From: Corella eumyota
Taxonomy: Eukaryota; Chordata; Ascidiacea; Phlebobranchia; Corellidae
DNA: 64,000 bases
Assembly: GCA_963082875.1 (NCBI GenBank)
Contig: OY720101.1
Span: forward strand, 496,001-560,000
Direction: 5' to 3'
Part shown: in pieces, positions 60,441 through 64,000 of the stretch
Position numbering within the stretch: position 1 is the stretch's first letter
Layout: each line of letters opens with the position of its first letter
The notes under the pieces: model-generated
The model's database searches: none
The model's input: only the letters and a program-made list of their open reading frames with translations
What the model was told of the DNA's origin: nothing
Program-made: the position numbers and the translations under genes

Positions 60441-60446
60441 TTTATT
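60441..60446 (-). terminator. Poly(A) signal of cyclin B3
   Basis: AATAAA on the minus strand, about 180 nt after the cyclin B3 stop codon. Confidence 0.55.
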
Positions 60447-60622
60447 GCATAATGAAATACAAGTGCACGAATAAAATATATAAAGGTATTACATATGGAA
60501 CAAAGAACAAAAATAAATACACAACAGAAAGGGCAGTTTAGTGCAATAAAATATATATATTGCATAAAAGTGTTCATTAAATAAATTGAAACTGTTTTGG
60601 AATAACGTATTTCAAAAAAAAG

Positions 60623-61808
60623 TTAAACTTCAAAATAAATTTCGTTTGTGTTCTGGGTATATTTTTCTTTCGTTTTCATTGGTAAAGCTGGGATCAATGC
60701 AACTTTGTGAAAAACTTGGTGAGAATATTTGTTGAAAACTGTATTAAAAGTTGTCTGGTCAACATTCTTGACCATTGAGTTAAGTTCAAATGCAAGTTCG
60801 ATAATATCTTGTTCAGTGTATGAAGTATAATACACAAGAGTGTCGTCCCATTGTTGTTTGTTGGTCATCTTTAAAGCTAACCACAAAGCAGCAGCCGCCA
60901 TCTTGGAAGCTGAACGATCAACAAAATTGTAATTTTGGAGCGACGATTCGAGGATAAATCGAGCAAGTGTGAGACTTTTCATTCCACATTTTGTACATTT
61001 GGCGAAACGTCGAAGAAATCGGTAAGCGATTGGGATGTTAATGTCAAATCCAACTTGAGTGAGAATCGATCTTTCTATGGCTAACATTTCACTTCGCTTG
61101 TAAGCATCGTCGCAAATAAATAAGTAATCGTCAACCAAGGGCAAATTGCTTTCCTGTAATATAAATAAAACATTTAAATTTGGGACCAGGGCTTCAAGAT
61201 CAAGGCTTAACAGCTTTACCTAGTTTATAAGGCAGCATTATTGTTTAGTGTTATGTTGAAATACTTACATCAAATTTGGCAGCAATAAGAAGACAAGTTG
61301 CGCCTAAAAGTTGCAATTTTTCTTTCAATAAATCGACTTGTTGCAAATAATGATCAACCAACTTTACGGCCAAGTACAAAGTTTCGTGGTTGAGTTGAAA
61401 TTTTTCCTGGATCTGAAAGTAACAAAAATTCATTTAATTTAAAGTTTAAGAAAATTTAAAAGGTAAAAATATTTTTAATTTGATTTTTATTCTTACCTCG
61501 ACCATCCAATCAACGAGGATTGTTCTCATTTTAGGTGTGACGTCATTAGAAGACAAATAATCGGGTTTAATGACGTAACATTGCTCACGAGCACGCATGT
61601 ATTCAAAGATGTCGAAAGCATATTCCGGAGCTTCGTTTATGTTGTCTTTGTTAGCAGCATCGATGTCAACAATGTTTGGTTTCTTTGGAGACGATACTTT
61701 GTTTGTGACGTCATCAAAAGCAAATCTTTTGTTGCTCGGTTCGTTTTCTGAAGAAGCTTTTCGTTTGCGAGATATTTGTTGAATTGTTGAAATTGTATTG
61801 AAAGTCAT
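60623..61808 (-). CDS. CCNB3: G2/mitotic-specific cyclin B3, three coding exons
   Basis: CDK-activating cyclin of mitosis and meiosis, nuclear. Exons (minus): 61497-61808, 61269-61412, 60623-61153, phase 0, GT-AG, 328 aa. Seen: basic RKRK (14-17), a possible nuclear signal; a destruction box RFAFDDVTN (28-36) with Phe in place of Leu at the fourth position, the B3 style; the MRTIL patch (94-98) in MRTILVDWMVE; B3-typical NHETLYLAVKLVDHYL, YLFICDDAYKR, GFDINIPIAYRFLRRFAKC and YSHQVFHKVA. N-terminal cyclin box about 66-195, C-terminal box about 197-320. The N-terminus is very short (about 65 aa before the box) compared with several hundred residues in flies and worms and over a thousand in mammals. 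Identity as B3, not B1/B2, rests on these blocks. No KEN box was seen. It is convergent with the gene to its left. Confidence 0.96.
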
Positions 61809-64000
61809 TTTTAATATTTGGTTAATGTTTATAAAATGATCTATAATAATAAAACATATTCGTTAATCACTGATACTACTAACATATTACTTAATTGTTT
61901 ATGTATACTTATGGCTAACAGTCAATATAATATTCTATTCCAATTAACTATTGCAACAACTATATTGTATTTATAACATATCATAAATCAACTTTGCTAC
62001 TACGACACAAGTTTGTAATGACATTGGTTGACAAAGTGTTCTGTTATATATACTTTTCCTTCTTTCTAACAACTAAGTCCTTATCAGGACAACTTTGTAG
62101 ATCTTAAACAAGCTTATCATAATGTGTTGTTGATAAGTGTGCCAAGTTATCTCAAAGTTTAATTGACATTGCGACCAAGTTCAATTACAAAGCAGATAAC
62201 TTTAATTGACCGCTATCACAACATAAAGCTGTTTGATATTTTGTTTGTACACACTTATGGAAAGATAGATTTTATTTAAAAACATTGATGTTTTTTTTAA
62301 TAACAAACAGTCTATGTTTATTTTTAGAAAGTACACATTTAATTTACATATATAATAAATAACAAAACGTTTTATTAAATCATTAGTTGGTCAAAAACAT
62401 GTAATATAAATTAATATTTTGTTTTCTTAATATATCTAATTTCTAAATATGCCAGTTTATCCAATTTAGGTATTGTTAACCCTTGTTTAAAGTAAATCTT
62501 TTAAACCTTGCTATAGGTAAACATTATAATTCCTTTTTAAATTCTCTATTTTTCACATACAATCATTTTTCAAAAGTGTGCACCTTATTCTTATCAACAC
62601 TTGTTGTCAAATAGCTTGTTTGTTGTTGATATCTCTTTGTTTCAACATTTCTCTGTTGTTGATAACATTAAGTTTCCACACTTTGTAGGAAGTGTGCCTT
62701 CTAATAACATTATCAGTAACCTTTTAGTTCTCAAACATTTGAATCTGATAACTAGATCTGAGAATCTTTAGTTCTTAAACATTTAAGTTTTATAAGTTAA
62801 TCTAAAATGCCTCTGTTCTTGAGCATTTTGGATCTGATAATAACTTCTAAAATTTTTTGGTTATTAGTCTTTAATATATCTTAGGCTACTAACTTTTTAA
62901 AATTTAAATTTTCTTATAAAAACAGATTTAAAAAAATTAGAAATATGAACATTGAAAATTTAGTACAACTTTTGGTAAATATCTCCTATAAAGTCTTATA
63001 TTTAAACTCTATTTAACTTTTATCGACTGATATTTTCAAAAACATCAGCTAAATGATGCTCATGGTGAATGAACTGAAATAAAAAATGTATTTTAGAATT
63101 TTTTTGTAAACTTTTTTTCAACTACGTTAAATTTTCTCACATTAGTTTTAACAAAACATGTTGTTTACAATATTTACATTTGTCAAAACAATAAGTTTAC
63201 AACTTTGCAACAACTAACATGTCAAGAGACAAAAGAAATTGTTTTTACAACCAAACTTCCGTTCTATTGTTCAAGTTTTAACGTTAAACAAATTTCTCCA
63301 AGTTCTTTCAAGTCCAGGAACAAAACAAAGTTAAACACAACACAAATGTCACAGCAACCTAAACAATGTATTTACATATTTTTATTCTAGATAAAATAAA
63401 AAAAAAAAAACATAATATTTCAAGAAATCTTTGTTACATTTTTATCAACTTGTAAATTACGATCATATCCTTTATCTTTCTAACCTAGTCACACTTCTAC
63501 TTTTCTTAAAAACATAAAAATACATAAAACTTAAATTTAACAAAACCACTTCTATTTTTTGTAAGATATTGTACTAAGCTTTTGAAGCTGTTTATCCAAC
63601 TAAGCTGTTAATATCCCGCCCGCTTTTCTATTTACAACTTAGTGCTTTTCGTTTATTTCTGTATTTGTTTACATCGCATTCTATTCCTACATTTCTCCAA
63701 GTGCTTTACACGTCATTTTATATTTGTTACCTTAGCTGGATATATAAGAAGTTAACCTTTTTTTACATTACGCTTAAAATTCTATATGTTTTGCTCGCAA
63801 AACTTGTAAACTGTCTCTATTTATTTACAATACACATTTTATCATTGAACTTTCTATTAGTTTATAATTTATTATTTTCCATTACAATAATTAACATTAT
63901 AATTTTACAAAACGAAAGTCAATCAAACACAAACTACATTATATTTAAATTTTAAAAATAAAAGTATAATTCTTCTATGCCAGTTCACATCAGCCTAACT
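61809..64000. other. Gene-free AT-rich upstream region of cyclin B3
   Basis: No gene found. The first ~1 kb upstream of cyclin B3 holds several TGTTGATA/TATCAACA and TTATC motifs (about 62,126-62,140, 62,595-62,610, 62,630-62,642, 62,655-62,668). A weak ~45-bp triple repeat (AGTTCTCAAACATTT / AGTTCTTAAACATTT / TGTTCTTGAGCATTT) runs 62,727-62,860. Two open frames at 63,205-63,390 and 63,665-63,955 are hydrophobic AT-driven readings without recognisable domains. Confidence 0.5.
62727..62860 (+). repeat. Three degenerate ~45-bp units
   Basis: AGTTCTCAAACATTTGAATC, AGTTCTTAAACATTTAAG and TGTTCTTGAGCATTTTGGATC mark the unit starts. TCTGATAA occurs in units one and three. Confidence 0.5.

Noticed and set aside
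63205-63955. Open frames of 61 and 96 codons at the right edge
   Set aside because: Hydrophobic AT-biased readings with no recognisable domain, splice signals or context.

Overview
The window looks like nuclear DNA of a tunicate, most likely a Ciona species. It is very AT-rich. The genes are animal genes with short GT-AG introns, and at least eight copies of a tRNA-derived SINE with a long conserved body, of the kind known from Ciona, lie in and between them. Species identity is inference; no database search was possible.

Layout: (1) 58-3234, minus: a complete six-exon ETFB gene (electron transfer flavoprotein beta, 253 aa) with SINEs in two introns. (2) 3.2-9.0 kb: no recognisable protein gene, but a mosaic of short degenerate tandem repeats. 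These include a 181-bp duplication, a possible promoter with first exon near 5.4 kb, and a ~20-copy 30-bp array (7.23-7.82 kb) in which almost every unit ends in a good 3' splice-site sequence. (3) 9.02-45.7 kb: one huge satellite of ~30-bp monomers (about 1,200 copies, 36.7 kb) with nested higher-order periods (120, 361 and 1440 bp; ~4 kb). Two sequence classes (A and B) are arranged A1-B1-A2-B2. The second half is a nearly identical copy of the first, shifted by 15,241 bp, with an abrupt B/A junction at about 26,397. All open frames in it are period-10 artefacts. (4) 47.93-49.09 kb, plus: an intronless PHAF1 (C16orf70) homologue. (5) 49.48-52.60 kb, plus: RSU1, seven coding exons, 275 aa. 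Its last exon lies inside a 1.7-kb tandem duplication, and the second copy of that exon (54,187-54,280) is still intact and differs only by synonymous changes and one in-frame 6-bp deletion. It is a candidate alternative terminal exon. (6) 55.4-60.2 kb: two head-to-head genes (minus 55,399-57,266; plus 58,271-60,212) that encode related single-pass membrane proteins of a family I do not recognise, with phase-0 introns and an identical 132-nt transmembrane exon length. (7) 60.6-61.8 kb, minus: cyclin B3 (328 aa, three coding exons), convergent with the preceding gene. (8) 61.8-64.0 kb: AT-rich upstream DNA without a gene.

The genes do not form one pathway: ETFB is mitochondrial electron transfer, PHAF1 is autophagy, RSU1 is integrin adhesion, cyclin B3 is cell cycle, and the membrane pair is unknown. 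The points most worth a second look are the layered satellite, the splice-site-bearing array, the duplicated RSU1 terminal exon and the new membrane-protein pair. I saw no virus-like or LTR element.
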